From an uncultured Saprospiraceae bacterium (GTDB lineage Bacteria; Bacteroidota; Bacteroidia; Chitinophagales; Saprospiraceae): a stretch of 52,499 nt of DNA. The position numbers and the translations under genes were made by a program. The notes under the pieces are model-generated. The model was not told the DNA's origin. It was given only the letters and a program-made list of their open reading frames with translations, and did no database searches. The stretch is from contig CALLWB010000024.1 in assembly GCA_938016265.1 (NCBI GenBank), positions 1 to 52,499 on the forward strand, given 5' to 3'. This document shows positions 7,081 through 16,577 of the stretch, piece after piece (within the stretch, counting starts at the first letter, position 1; each line of letters starts with the position of its first letter).

Positions 7081-8493
7081 TCAATAGGTTTTATTGAGCT
7101 GGACATTAAACCAATATTTCTCTGGTAAAGGGTTAAGGTCGGAAAACTCTTTTTGAAGTGTTCTCTTTGCTGCTTTATCGTATGGATTGACTGCGGCAAG
7201 TTTCTTTAAACAATTAATGAAATTTTGGTAATTCTGCCGATGATAACTGATAACGGATTTTCTTCTAATGAATGTTTGAAAGTTAGACAATAAGGCCTCA
7301 AAAGCATCTAGATCTCCTAGCTCAAAATAAACTTTAGCTAAGATGATTTTTGTATCTAAATTGATATATACATCATCACTTAATGCAGTAATCGACAGCA
7401 GTTTCAAAGCTTTATCGTACTCCTTTTTGTAATAATGAAGCTTCGCTAGATTGTAACTGTACGTCTCTTCTCTGTAGGAAGGATCCAAAGCTTCCATATA
7501 GGTTTTGATAAATTTTTCAGTCCAATCGAATTGATTAAGCTGAAGTGCGATCGCCGCTGCATTCTTGTATGTGAAACGACTTAATCGGCCATTGGAAAAT
7601 AGAATCCGTTGTTCCACACCCGCTTTATACAATTCAAGCGTTTCTTCCATTTGTTCGTGTTTATCTTGGTTGATAAACCGAATACCAATGTTAATCGCCA
7701 ATAAATACATATCACGCATTTCTTTTTGTTCAAACAAATAAGCATGCGTGATAAGTTCCTGTTGTAATTTCTTAAAATGCGATAGATTTTCATGTTCTGT
7801 TAAGGCCAGATAGCCATAATAGTAAATACTTATGGCGGGTATGTCTAAGAACTGTTTTCGTTCTACTTCTTTTAATATCACATCAATAATGCCCATATCG
7901 TAGTCTGCTACATAAACATTTTTATGGGCTAACATAGAGCAAGCTTGCCGAAGTCGGTTAGCAAAATAACTGATATCTAGTCGATCGGTGATCTCTTGTA
8001 GATTGATCTCCGTGACTCTTTTCTTTTCGGTAAGCGCAATACCAATTTCCTGCGCCAATTGATAATTTTGATAATGATGATCGACATCTTTTTTTAGCTC
8101 CCTGCTTATAGCCAATGATGCCCGCTTTGTAGCGGAATCCAACGATTTCCAAAGGTTTCGTTTTCGATAAGATTTTGATAAAGCAATTAGCTCGGTGCTG
8201 TCTTGTCGATGAAGTTCTTTATAAATTAGAAATTTCTCCAAAACCTTTAATAAATAGGACATTACATGACGCAACATCTTATCATTGTATGGAATATCCG
8301 GGAAAGATTTTTGGAAAACAATCGTTTTGTCTAGTTTAAACGTTTCTTTCTTTAGTTGGACATTTATATAGCCGAAAAGCGCAAGAACATGTTTATGCTT
8401 GTTGAATACTTTTGATTCTAAAAATCGTTTGAACAACCTTATTTCATCGTTGTCTAATGATTTTAAAACATTGACTAGCTTAGTGTTCTTCAT
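7081..8493 (-). CDS. Helical-repeat protein of unknown function
   Basis: Start chosen at 8493 (MKNTKLVNVLKSLDNDEIRL), giving 470 residues; the frame is open to 8592 but the added residues look non-coding. The protein has no signal peptide or membrane segment and reads as alpha-helical pairs throughout, with TPR-like stretches such as YNLAKLHYYKKEYDKALKLL and AKVYFELGDLDAFEALL. The N-terminal part (LDNDEIRLFKRFLESKVFNKH) matches, from memory, an unnamed family common in Saprospiria whose members start with a similar KxFxxFLxSPxFN segment. Probably a cytoplasmic scaffold or regulatory protein; no function can be assigned. It is divergent from the T9SS protein at 8679. Confidence 0.75.
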   Translation of the reverse strand: MKNTKLVNVLKSLDNDEIRLFKRFLESKVFNKHKHVLALFGYINVQLKKETFKLDKTIVFQKSFPDIPYNDKMLRHVMSYLLKVLEKFLIYKELHRQDSTELIALSKSYRKRNLWKSLDSATKRASLAISRELKKDVDHHYQNYQLAQEIGIALTEKKRVTEINLQEITDRLDISYFANRLRQACSMLAHKNVYVADYDMGIIDVILKEVERKQFLDIPAISIYYYGYLALTEHENLSHFKKLQQELITHAYLFEQKEMRDMYLLAINIGIRFINQDKHEQMEETLELYKAGVEQRILFSNGRLSRFTYKNAAAIALQLNQFDWTEKFIKTYMEALDPSYREETYSYNLAKLHYYKKEYDKALKLLSITALSDDVYINLDTKIILAKVYFELGDLDAFEALLSNFQTFIRRKSVISYHRQNYQNFINCLKKLAAVNPYDKAAKRTLQKEFSDLNPLPEKYWFNVQLNKTY

Positions 8494-8678
8494 TTTTCCG
8501 ATAATTATTTCATTCAAATCTACTAAAAATAGTAGTTTAATTGATCTATGACAAACTTTTTTTCCGATAAATAGCAAATTTTGTCTTTTCAATCCTCTCT
8601 AATTTGAGCCATTTTTGAATTGAAATTATTCGCAAACGGATATTGACCATAAAACCCAATATCAAAAAACTATACCTG

Positions 8679-11600
8679 ATGAACATTATTAACTACAATA
8701 CAAAACAGAAATTCACCACCATTTCATTTATCATTCTGTTGTTTTTAGTTAATCAGATCTACGGACAAGGCTGGCAAACCACATTTCCCGATGAAAATGG
8801 AGCATGCAATTCCTCTTCTGCGGTAGCATCATCTATTGATGGAGGGTATGTGATATTCTATGATTACATAAATGATACGACTGCAAATCGTGAAGTAAAA
8901 GTTCGTAAAATTGATGCAGATGGTAATATGGTATGGAGTAAGAGGTATAGGGGGTTAAATGCAGACTATTTTGCAGCAGATATCAAAGCGTGTTCTGATG
9001 GTGGATTCATTCTCGCTGGCCGATCAGATTTATTAACATCTGTGGACCGCAGCTTTTCTAGTAAAATTGATGCCGCTGGTAATCATGTATGGTGGATTAA
9101 TTCTGTTACTACAAATCAAAATTTGTCTTATGAGAGGGTTGAGGAAACGCTGGACAATGGTTATTTATTTACTTCACAAAATAGGTTAACAAAACAAAAT
9201 AATCAAGGTGGTTGGGAATGGACTAAAACATTTACATCACAGTTGCTACAACTTAATGACTTAACAATAAATCCCGATAGCTCAACTATGGTAATTGCTA
9301 ATGCATTCACAGGCCATAATGAGTTGATGAAACTTGATCAATTTGGTAATTTAATATGGAGTAAAACCATTCCAGTCTTTGGTCCCTCTTATATTAATAA
9401 TAAATTATTAGTTGCCATTGATAAAACTAATAATGGATATATTATGGGAGGTTTTATACAATCCGACAATGTGTTTTTGCTGGTTGAAACAGATTGGGAT
9501 GGCAACAAAATATGGGAGGATACTATCTCATCTGGAAGCACTGTTGATTTACACGACATAAGGACTACTCCAGATCAAGGATTTATTATTGCTGGAAGTG
9601 ATCTCAATGGAAGTTCTATTGCTATTAAAACCAATGCTCTTGGGCAAGTAGAATGGAGAAAAGAGATCCCCAATAATAGAAGTGCATTCCATCGAGTTGA
9701 TTTGACTCAAGACGGTGGTTTTGTCTTTTCCAGAATTAAGGAAACATCCACGTTCATCACTCCAATCCAAAAAACCTATTCCGACTCAACCGTAACTGTA
9801 GATTTTGAAATTACACATCTTCCCGATTGGTGTACACCGAATTCAGAAACGGATGGCTCCGTAACGGCAACACCACTCAACATTCCGCTCCCTCATTCAT
9901 TTGAATGGTCTTACGGATCCTCCTTGGGGCCAACGGCAGCCGTTGAGCCAGGTTGGAATTACGTTACGATAACTGATGGAAATAGTATGGCATATGCGGC
10001 AGAAGTTTACATACCAATGCCTATCAAGGCAGAACTGGTCAAAATGGATAGTGCGGGCAATATCCATTCTAATTATATCTACGGCAATATTTTGAATGAC
10101 CAGAACGATGATTGTCTAATTGATCTAGGAGACACCCCACTAAACAACTGGATGGTTCACCTTACAGGGGATTATGAAAACTATACCTTTTCCGATACAC
10201 TAGGAAATTATTCCTTCGAATTGGATAGCGGATCCTATAACATTTCGACAATTCTGCCAAATGCATTATTCGCCCCCTGTGTCCCCTTCTACCCTATCAA
10301 TTTTGATAATTATGATAGCCTCCATCTAGATATCCCTATAAAATCAATAGTTGATTGCCCAATAATGACAGTGGACATTGGCCTTTATGGCTTGAAAAAA
10401 TGCTTGGATGAAACAGTCAATGTATATTTTTGTAATGAAGGAACAGTAGACGCAACAGATGTCTACATTGAGGTTACTTTAGATACCGCGTTTACCTTCG
10501 TTTCTTGCCCAGTACCCTGGACTAATCTTGGTGGGAATACCTATTCTTTTGACATTGGTGATGTTCCTTACAATAGTTGTGATTATTTCTCGATAAACAC
10601 GACCCTTACTTGCTATACCCAAGTTGGCCAAACTCATTGTATAGAAGCTCATATCTTTCCTGACTCTTTGTGTGTTCCTCCCAGTCCAATTTGGGATGGA
10701 TCCATTACAGATTTAGAGGTTACCTGCGCTCCAGATTCAATTACCTTTACTATTACTAATGTAGGGCAAGGAGGCATGAGCAATAATGAAGGCTACATAA
10801 TTGTAGAAGATAATGTGATCCTAAAAACAGATCAGTTTCAATTGACTCCTAGTGATGATTTAATGCTGAAGGTACCTTCAAATGGTTCTACTTACAGAAT
10901 GTACGCAGGACAAGCAGCCGGTTATTTCCCTATTGATTACGTTCCCACCATTGCCATTGAAGGATGTGGAACCAATGCCTCTAGTACCTTTAGTCTAGGT
11001 TTTGTTAATGCTTTCGAGAATACAAGCAACCTAGACTATTTGACGATCAAATGTTTTGAAGTAAAAGGGCCCTTTGACCCTAATGACAAAAGCGCAGTAC
11101 CTACAGGATTTGGATCCGAGCATTTCATCGAACAAAACACTGACTTGGATTACCACATCCGCTTCCAAAACATAGGAAATGATACGGCGTTCCACGTAGT
11201 CATAAGAGATACACTATCCGAACACCTTAATATGGCAACGATAAAGCCTGGTGCTTCAAGCCACCCCTATCAATTAGACATCATTGGCAACAATATTTTG
11301 AAGTTTTCTTTTCCTAACATCGAATTAGTAGACTCAACAACAAACGAACCCGATTCTCATGGATTTATTCAATTCAACATTGAGCAACACGAAAACCTCC
11401 CAATTGGGACGATGATCTACAACTCCGCTGCCATCTATTTTGACTTTGAATTACCGGTGATCACCAATCAAACCTATCACGAGATTGGTGAGCAATTCAT
11501 CGAGTTTCTAACAATTATCAATGCCCCAATAGAATACCCTGATTTAAATGTAAAAATTTATCCAAACCCATTTTCAACGTATACCGATATTGTAGTAGAG

Positions 11601-11783
11601 CATGCCTCCTACCAAACCAAAACATTTTCTGTAATAGATCTAATGGGAAGAACACTATCAACCACCTCTTTTGATGGCAACCATTTACGCTTACAGCGAA
11701 AAGATTTGCCATCAGGCGCTTACTTTTTTACGATAAAAGAAAATCAGAATATTCTAAGCACTGGTAGATTCATAGTACATTGA
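8679..11783 (+). CDS. Large secreted surface protein with T9SS C-terminal sorting domain
   Basis: The start at 8679 gives 1034 residues beginning with a signal peptide (MNIINYNTKQKFTTIS to IYGQ); the frame is open to 8643 but the extra 12 residues spoil the signal. About 25-360: repeated beta-propeller-like blades with DGGYVI/DGGFILAG motifs (W-x-K-T strands). About 370-530: Ig-like and Cna-B-like segments (GNYSFELDSGSYNIS). About 530-800: repeated cohesin/DUF11-like beta domains. About 800-945: the FDPNDKSAVPTG domain often placed before sorting signals (I recall it as DUF7619). The last ~80 residues are a type A T9SS sorting domain (VKIYPNPFS, LPSGAYFFTI). It should cross the outer membrane through T9SS and be anchored or released. 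A terminator follows. Residues 530-820 recur in the protein at 12264. Confidence 0.9.
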   Translation: MNIINYNTKQKFTTISFIILLFLVNQIYGQGWQTTFPDENGACNSSSAVASSIDGGYVIFYDYINDTTANREVKVRKIDADGNMVWSKRYRGLNADYFAADIKACSDGGFILAGRSDLLTSVDRSFSSKIDAAGNHVWWINSVTTNQNLSYERVEETLDNGYLFTSQNRLTKQNNQGGWEWTKTFTSQLLQLNDLTINPDSSTMVIANAFTGHNELMKLDQFGNLIWSKTIPVFGPSYINNKLLVAIDKTNNGYIMGGFIQSDNVFLLVETDWDGNKIWEDTISSGSTVDLHDIRTTPDQGFIIAGSDLNGSSIAIKTNALGQVEWRKEIPNNRSAFHRVDLTQDGGFVFSRIKETSTFITPIQKTYSDSTVTVDFEITHLPDWCTPNSETDGSVTATPLNIPLPHSFEWSYGSSLGPTAAVEPGWNYVTITDGNSMAYAAEVYIPMPIKAELVKMDSAGNIHSNYIYGNILNDQNDDCLIDLGDTPLNNWMVHLTGDYENYTFSDTLGNYSFELDSGSYNISTILPNALFAPCVPFYPINFDNYDSLHLDIPIKSIVDCPIMTVDIGLYGLKKCLDETVNVYFCNEGTVDATDVYIEVTLDTAFTFVSCPVPWTNLGGNTYSFDIGDVPYNSCDYFSINTTLTCYTQVGQTHCIEAHIFPDSLCVPPSPIWDGSITDLEVTCAPDSITFTITNVGQGGMSNNEGYIIVEDNVILKTDQFQLTPSDDLMLKVPSNGSTYRMYAGQAAGYFPIDYVPTIAIEGCGTNASSTFSLGFVNAFENTSNLDYLTIKCFEVKGPFDPNDKSAVPTGFGSEHFIEQNTDLDYHIRFQNIGNDTAFHVVIRDTLSEHLNMATIKPGASSHPYQLDIIGNNILKFSFPNIELVDSTTNEPDSHGFIQFNIEQHENLPIGTMIYNSAAIYFDFELPVITNQTYHEIGEQFIEFLTIINAPIEYPDLNVKIYPNPFSTYTDIVVEHASYQTKTFSVIDLMGRTLSTTSFDGNHLRLQRKDLPSGAYFFTIKENQNILSTGRFIVH

Positions 11784-11807
11784 TAAAACAATAGGTTAAT
11801 AAATAAA

Positions 11808-11834
11808 GGCTGCCAAAACTGGCAGTATTTTTTA
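11808..11834 (+). terminator. Intrinsic terminator of the T9SS surface protein
   Basis: Hairpin CTGCCA-AAAC-TGGCAG (11810-11825), extended by flanking bases and followed by TATTTTTTAG. It begins 25 bp after the stop codon. Confidence 0.8.
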
Positions 11835-12263
11835 GATAGCAATCTTGCTTTACAAACGGAATACCATAAATACCTTATCATTTTTTAAAGCGAAATATTT
11901 TCAAAAAGTGGACATTTCGTATATTCTAAACGTTTCTTACTTAAATTGCCTGCTAATAAAGGTTGTAAAGAGCAAGTTTTTTATGTTCAGTGCACACTAA
12001 CTGATTCTGAACGGTTCGGAACAACTTTATCCTATCTTTTTCAAATGATTATAGAACTATAATCATTCTAATGTTTTTATTTTTTTCGAGTTTGGTAAAA
12101 GCTAGTTAAATCAATAGTTTTAGAAACACTCCACTTATATTCTTCGAGAATTAGACAAATTCAACCTCTTTAACTTTCTCTAATTTGAACCATTTCCAAA
12201 TTGAAAAATTTGCAGATGGCAATAGACAATTAATCCAAATTCCCACCCTAAAAACTAAACTCC
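11835..12263. other. Intergenic region; right end duplicates the upstream region of the neighbouring gene
   Basis: About 430 AT-rich bp without a coding frame. The last ~85 bp resemble the region before the surface-protein gene: CTCTAATTTGA at 12178-12188 equals 8597-8607, and both are followed by CCATTT, an AATTGAA word and a GCA about 35 bp downstream. The duplication that made the paralogue therefore included its upstream control region. Confidence 0.55.
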
Positions 12264-13181
12264 ATGAAAATTATCAACTATAAATCAAGTCAAAAATACA
12301 TTCCTATATTTTTTTTAATTCTGTTGTTCTTGCTTAGTTATTTATTCAAATTTGATAGTCTAAATCCAAACATTCCAATAAAAACAATAGACAATTGCCA
12401 GAAAATGACAGTGAATGTTGGAGGATGGATAAGGGAAGATATAGAAAATGAAATTTATATAAAATACTGCAACGGAGGCGCAATTGATGCAAAAAATGTC
12501 TATATCGAAGTTACTTTTGATACGGCATTTATGTTCGTTTCTTGCCCATTGCCTTGGACTAATCTTGGAGAAAACACTTATTCGTTTGAAATTGGTGATG
12601 TACCATACAATAGTTGTGATTATTTTAGAATAAAAACCAACTTGACCTGCAATACGACAATTGGCCAAACCCACTGTATAGAGGCTCATATCTTTCCTGA
12701 TTCTTTGTGTGCCCCTCCACACCCAAATGAGGTTGGGTCGATTGCAGATTTAGAGATTACCTACAATCCAGATTCAATTACGATTACTATGGTTGGACAA
12801 GGGGAAATGCATAATAGTCAAGCCTACTTAGTTATACAAGAAAACAATATTCAAAAAACAGAGCAATATCTATTAGCTCCAGGTAATAGTTTCAAGTTAA
12901 AAGTTCCCTCAAATGGATCTCCCTATAGAATATACGCCAAACAAACGGCTGGTTATTTTTACGAGGAGAACCAACCCTCCATTGCAATTGAAGGACACTT
13001 AACCAATACCAACTCTGCTTTTAGCGAAGGTTTCATTACTGCTTTCGCGAATACAAACAATTTAGATGATTGGATTGTCCAATGTCTTGAAGTATTGGTC
13101 CCTGATTCAAAAGATAAAAAAAGAGCACAACCATTAGAATTCGTCCATTCCGTAATAAACGTGGACAAGGTCTCTAATTAA
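12264..13181 (+). CDS. Miniature internally deleted paralogue of the T9SS surface protein
   Basis: The 305-residue protein begins like its neighbour (MKIINYKSSQKYIPIFF against MNIINYNTKQKFTTISF) and then jumps directly to the neighbour's middle: IPIKTIDNCQKMTVNVGG against IPIKSIVDCPIMTVDIGL. From there both align for about 280 residues (VYIEVTFDTAFMFVSCPLPW, GDVPYNSCDYF, GQTHCIEAHIFPDSLC, KVPSNGSPYRIYA). About 500 residues of propeller and Ig-like regions are missing, and after CLEVLVPDSKDKK the FDPNDK domain and the T9SS sorting domain are absent. The signal-peptide cleavage region is also altered (LLSYLFKFDSLN), so the protein may remain membrane-anchored. The frame is intact, so it is either a recent decaying copy or a functional short form. 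Confidence 0.75.
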   Translation: MKIINYKSSQKYIPIFFLILLFLLSYLFKFDSLNPNIPIKTIDNCQKMTVNVGGWIREDIENEIYIKYCNGGAIDAKNVYIEVTFDTAFMFVSCPLPWTNLGENTYSFEIGDVPYNSCDYFRIKTNLTCNTTIGQTHCIEAHIFPDSLCAPPHPNEVGSIADLEITYNPDSITITMVGQGEMHNSQAYLVIQENNIQKTEQYLLAPGNSFKLKVPSNGSPYRIYAKQTAGYFYEENQPSIAIEGHLTNTNSAFSEGFITAFANTNNLDDWIVQCLEVLVPDSKDKKRAQPLEFVHSVINVDKVSN

Positions 13182-13187
13182 CAAAAA

Positions 13188-13259
13188 GATTCCATCACGA
13201 TCTCGAAGAGTTTTGGAGGTGGTCCGACTTTCGGCAATTCAAAAAATATTGGAACCGCG
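13188..13259 (+). repeat. Dispersed intergenic repeat, copy B
   Basis: Second copy of the 72-nt element at 2700-2771 (same orientation, about 80 percent identical by eye). It begins 6 bp after the stop of the truncated surface-protein paralogue, where that paralogue has lost its C-terminal domains. Confidence 0.7.
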
Positions 13260-13625
13260 CATCCTTCGCAAAAACAATATCTTCAGTTATTCCAAGCGCA
13301 GGATTCATACCATTGTAGTATCAAGAATTAGATAAAATCCCAAAATTTCATTTTGGTAAGAAGTATCCCAATTACAAGTTGTTGGCATCTAAGCATAAGT
13401 ATTCCCCGAAATCAATGCCAGAAGCATTAACAGTAGCAAGCGTTTCATGAAAATTGTTTTATTTTTAATATAAAATTAAAACATCGCCAACAGAGAACAT
13501 ATTGAATAATAGTAAATTTCAGCTATAAGTTCAAAGGATCAATAATATTTATTAACTTTATGAGTTTTGCAAGCTGAACTTGCATATAGAATTAAATTAT
13601 TCCTTAGAAAAAATATACATTAGTT
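13260..13625. other. Intergenic region with a possible minus-strand gene remnant
   Basis: 366 bp between the repeat copy and mmsA. It holds the small minus-strand signal-peptide-like frame at 13389-13448 and, at the right edge, the untranslated leader of the pyrimidine locus. A TAACTTTA (about 13552-13559) is one base off the TAnnTTTG promoter box and lies about 65 bp before the mmsA ATG. No other gene is seen. Confidence 0.4.
13389..13448 (-). pseudogene. Possible gene remnant: isolated signal peptide
   Basis: Minus-strand ATG at 13448-13446 followed by 19 codons reading MKRLLLLMLLALISGNTYA and then TAG (13391-13389). This is a textbook Bacteroidota signal peptide with nothing after the cleavage site. 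The A/T-rich leader upstream (AAAATAAAACAATTTTC) looks like a normal gene start in this genome. Reading through the TAG gives about 28 more codons before TGA, without a recognisable domain. The most likely explanation is the relic of a secreted protein gene; a real 19-residue leader peptide cannot be excluded. Confidence 0.4.
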
Positions 13626-15095
13626 ATGACCTTAGATTCTAACACACTTTCAGAAGTTAAAAACTACGTAGGAGGACAATTCGTTCGCAACGGACAAAAG
13701 TCAATGGACGTAATTTCCCCAATTACTGGAACAACCATTTCCAGCCTTCCACTTTCCAATAGAGCAGATCTGGATAAAGCAGTAGCATCTGCTGAACAAG
13801 CCTTCATCGGCTGGTCCGCACTTACTCTAAAAGAAAGAGTACAAGTATTCTTCCGTTTTCGCAATTTGCTTGAAAAACACGAAGATGAATTAGCCGAATT
13901 AGTCAAACTAGAAAACGGCAAAACACTAGGAGAAGCCAAAGCAGAAGTTGCAAAAGGCATCGAACTATGCGAATTTGCCTGCTCTCTTCCTCAAATCGTC
14001 CACGACGAAATCCAGGAAGTAAGCCGCGGTGTAGAATGCAGAACCTCCCACCGTCCACTAGGAGTAGTTGCCAGCATTACCCCATTTAACTTCCCTCACA
14101 TGGTCCCATTATGGACAGTACCCAACGCACTAGCCTTAGGAAACACCATGATCCTAAAACCTTCTGAAGTAGTACCATTAAGTGCTGTTAGAATCGTAGA
14201 ATTACTAAAAGAAGCTGGTCTGCCGGACGGTGTTATAAATATCGTCAACGGAGACAAAGAAATCGTAGAGGCAATTTGCGATCACCCTTCTATCAAAGCT
14301 GTTTCATTTGTCGGATCCACGCGAGTAGCTAAAATCGTTTACCAACGGGCAACGCACAATCTCAAAAGATGTACCGCACTTGGAGGAGCTAAAAACCACT
14401 TGATCGTTTTACCTGACGCTCATTTGCAGATGGCCGCTTCCAATATCGCTGCCTCTATGTCAGGTTGTGCTGGTCAGCGTTGTATGGCTGCATCTGCAAT
14501 GGTTGCAGTTGGTAAAGTAGACCATATCATCGCAGAACTTTGCGAAGAAGCAAAGAAAATTGTACCAGGAGAAAATCTAGGAGCAGTGATCACCCTCGAA
14601 GCCAAAAACAGAATTGAAGGATACATTACAGCTGCAGAGGAAGCAGGTGCTAAAGTGTTATTAGATGGTAGAAATACAGTCGTAGAAGGTCATGAACACG
14701 GATATTATGTTGGACCAACAGTTATCGATCACGTTACTCCAGATATGGCCATCGCTCAGGAAGAGGTATTCGGCCCTGTTCTAGCAATTATTAGAGCAAA
14801 AGATGTAGACGAAGCAATTACTATCGAAAATAACTCTCCTTACGGGAATGCTGCCGCTGTTTTCACACAAAACGGAGGAATGGCAAAATACGTAACCGAC
14901 CGCGCAAGTGCTGGAATGGTAGGAGTAAATATCGGTGTACCTGTACCAAGAGAACCGTTTTCTTTTGGTGGTTGGAATGACTCAAAATTTGGAGTAAATG
15001 ACATTACTGGAAAAAGCTCCGTCGAGTTCTTCACCCAACTCAAAAAAACCACCACCAAATGGAATCCTGAAGCAAGAACCAACTGGATGAGCTAA
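13626..15095 (+). CDS. mmsA: CoA-acylating (methyl)malonate-semialdehyde dehydrogenase
   Basis: The 489-residue protein is a full-length aldehyde dehydrogenase of the MmsA/IolA subfamily. It shows ITPFNFPHMVPLW (typical of the CoA-acylating group), the nucleotide-binding FVGSTRVA, and catalytic Cys286 in GCAGQRCMA. As in that subfamily, the general-base Glu region of ordinary aldehyde dehydrogenases reads LGGAKNH. It converts malonate semialdehyde to acetyl-CoA (and methylmalonate semialdehyde to propionyl-CoA) with NAD+ and CoA. It is first in a same-strand series of pyrimidine catabolic genes and would perform the last step after beta-alanine transamination. The downstream aminotransferase starts 105 bp later. 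Family assignment is strong; use in the pyrimidine route is inferred from context. Confidence 0.95.
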   Translation: MTLDSNTLSEVKNYVGGQFVRNGQKSMDVISPITGTTISSLPLSNRADLDKAVASAEQAFIGWSALTLKERVQVFFRFRNLLEKHEDELAELVKLENGKTLGEAKAEVAKGIELCEFACSLPQIVHDEIQEVSRGVECRTSHRPLGVVASITPFNFPHMVPLWTVPNALALGNTMILKPSEVVPLSAVRIVELLKEAGLPDGVINIVNGDKEIVEAICDHPSIKAVSFVGSTRVAKIVYQRATHNLKRCTALGGAKNHLIVLPDAHLQMAASNIAASMSGCAGQRCMAASAMVAVGKVDHIIAELCEEAKKIVPGENLGAVITLEAKNRIEGYITAAEEAGAKVLLDGRNTVVEGHEHGYYVGPTVIDHVTPDMAIAQEEVFGPVLAIIRAKDVDEAITIENNSPYGNAAAVFTQNGGMAKYVTDRASAGMVGVNIGVPVPREPFSFGGWNDSKFGVNDITGKSSVEFFTQLKKTTTKWNPEARTNWMS

Positions 15096-15200
15096 ATAAA
15101 CAAATTGACAATTGCTGGGGTAATGACGCATTTTGCATACGTTTTCACCTCAGCAATTGCAACTAAACAAACATACAATAACAAAATAACACCTTACAAA

Positions 15201-16550
15201 ATGCCATTGGACACTGCAACTGACAATCAGCAAATTGTCGACGATAGCTTAAAGCATACCTTCTTCTCCTGGTCTATACAAGGAGGACTAAATCCACTAA
15301 ACGTAGAACGAACAGAAGGCGTCTACCTCTATACTAGAGACGGAAAACGATACCTCGACTTTTCTTCTCAACTAATGAATGTCAATATTGGCCATGGAAA
15401 CCTTAAAGTACGGGACGCCGTCTACAAACAGATGTCGGAAGTTTGCTTCGTTGCGCCTAGCGCAGTCACAGAAGTTCGATCCATCCTCGGGAAAAGAATG
15501 GCAGCAATTGCTCCGCCAGATATCAATAAAACTCTTTTCACACTTGGAGGAGCAGAAGCAAATGAAAATGCAATAAAATTAGCCAGGTTATACACGGGCA
15601 GGCATAAAATTCTTGCACAATACCGTTCTTATCATGGGGCCACATCTGCTGCAATAGCAGCAAGTGGAGACCCTAGAAAGTTGCATTTCCGCGACCAAGC
15701 CCCAAATTTCCGACACTTCGAAAACCCTTACTCCTATCGTTGTCCATGGGGTACAAACACTCCAGAAGAATGTGCCATCAAATGTATAGAACATTTAGAG
15801 CGTATTATTAACTATGAAGGCCATGACAATATTGCCGCCGTCATATTAGAAGGAGAATCCGGAACATCTGGCTGTATCAAATATCCGCCTAATTATTGGC
15901 GATTAATGCGTGATCTAACGAACAAATACGGCATCCTTCTTATTGACGATGAAGTGATGAGTGGTTTCGGTAGAACTGGCAACTGGTTCGCTGTTCAAAA
16001 CGCAGGAGTTCAACCTGATATTATTACCATGGCAAAAGGATTGACTGCTGGATATGTACCACTTGGTGCAATGATGGTCCATGATAAAATTGCTAAACAC
16101 TTTGACGAAAATGTGCTTCCTCTTGGATTAACTTATTCTGCACACCCCGTTTCTTGTGCTGCGGCGATTGCTGTTTTGGATATTTACGAGGAAGAAAATC
16201 TAATAGAACGGGCTAAAGAAATGGGCAAGTACATAGATCAAAAAATGGAGGAGCTAAAAGCAAAACATCCTTCTATTGGAGACTGCAGAAACACCGGTAT
16301 GCTAGGCTGCATCGAACTAGTAAAAAACAAAGCCACCAAAGAACCAATGGCCCCATGGAACGCTACAGCTGAACAAATGGAAGTTATGCTAAAAGTAAAA
16401 GCCAAAATTTTCGAGCTCGGAATGTTCACTTTTGTAAAATGGAATAACATTTACGTCGTTCCACCACTAATTTCTACAAAGGAACAAATTGATGCTGGAA
16501 TGGCGATTATTTCAGAAGCCATCGCCATCGCAGACAAAGAATGCCACTAG
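15201..16550 (+). CDS. Class III omega-aminotransferase, probable beta-alanine (and 3-aminoisobutyrate) transaminase
   Basis: Start chosen at 15201 (MPLDTATDNQQIVDDSLKHT), 449 residues, the usual length; the open frame to 15105 adds 32 residues without homology. PLP-binding Lys279 lies in TMAKGLTAGYVPLGAM, preceded by the GILLIDDEVMSGFGRTG aspartate motif, and a TLGGAEANENAIKLAR motif binds the cofactor phosphate. These place it in the class III (fold type I) omega-amino acid transaminases. Lying between a malonate-semialdehyde dehydrogenase and pyrimidine ring-opening genes, it most likely transfers the amino group of beta-alanine to pyruvate or 2-oxoglutarate, giving malonate semialdehyde. 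The family also includes taurine and putrescine transaminases, so the substrate is an inference from neighbours. Confidence 0.92.
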   Translation: MPLDTATDNQQIVDDSLKHTFFSWSIQGGLNPLNVERTEGVYLYTRDGKRYLDFSSQLMNVNIGHGNLKVRDAVYKQMSEVCFVAPSAVTEVRSILGKRMAAIAPPDINKTLFTLGGAEANENAIKLARLYTGRHKILAQYRSYHGATSAAIAASGDPRKLHFRDQAPNFRHFENPYSYRCPWGTNTPEECAIKCIEHLERIINYEGHDNIAAVILEGESGTSGCIKYPPNYWRLMRDLTNKYGILLIDDEVMSGFGRTGNWFAVQNAGVQPDIITMAKGLTAGYVPLGAMMVHDKIAKHFDENVLPLGLTYSAHPVSCAAAIAVLDIYEEENLIERAKEMGKYIDQKMEELKAKHPSIGDCRNTGMLGCIELVKNKATKEPMAPWNATAEQMEVMLKVKAKIFELGMFTFVKWNNIYVVPPLISTKEQIDAGMAIISEAIAIADKECH

Positions 16551-16577
16551 TACACACACTAAACCACTGAGAACACT

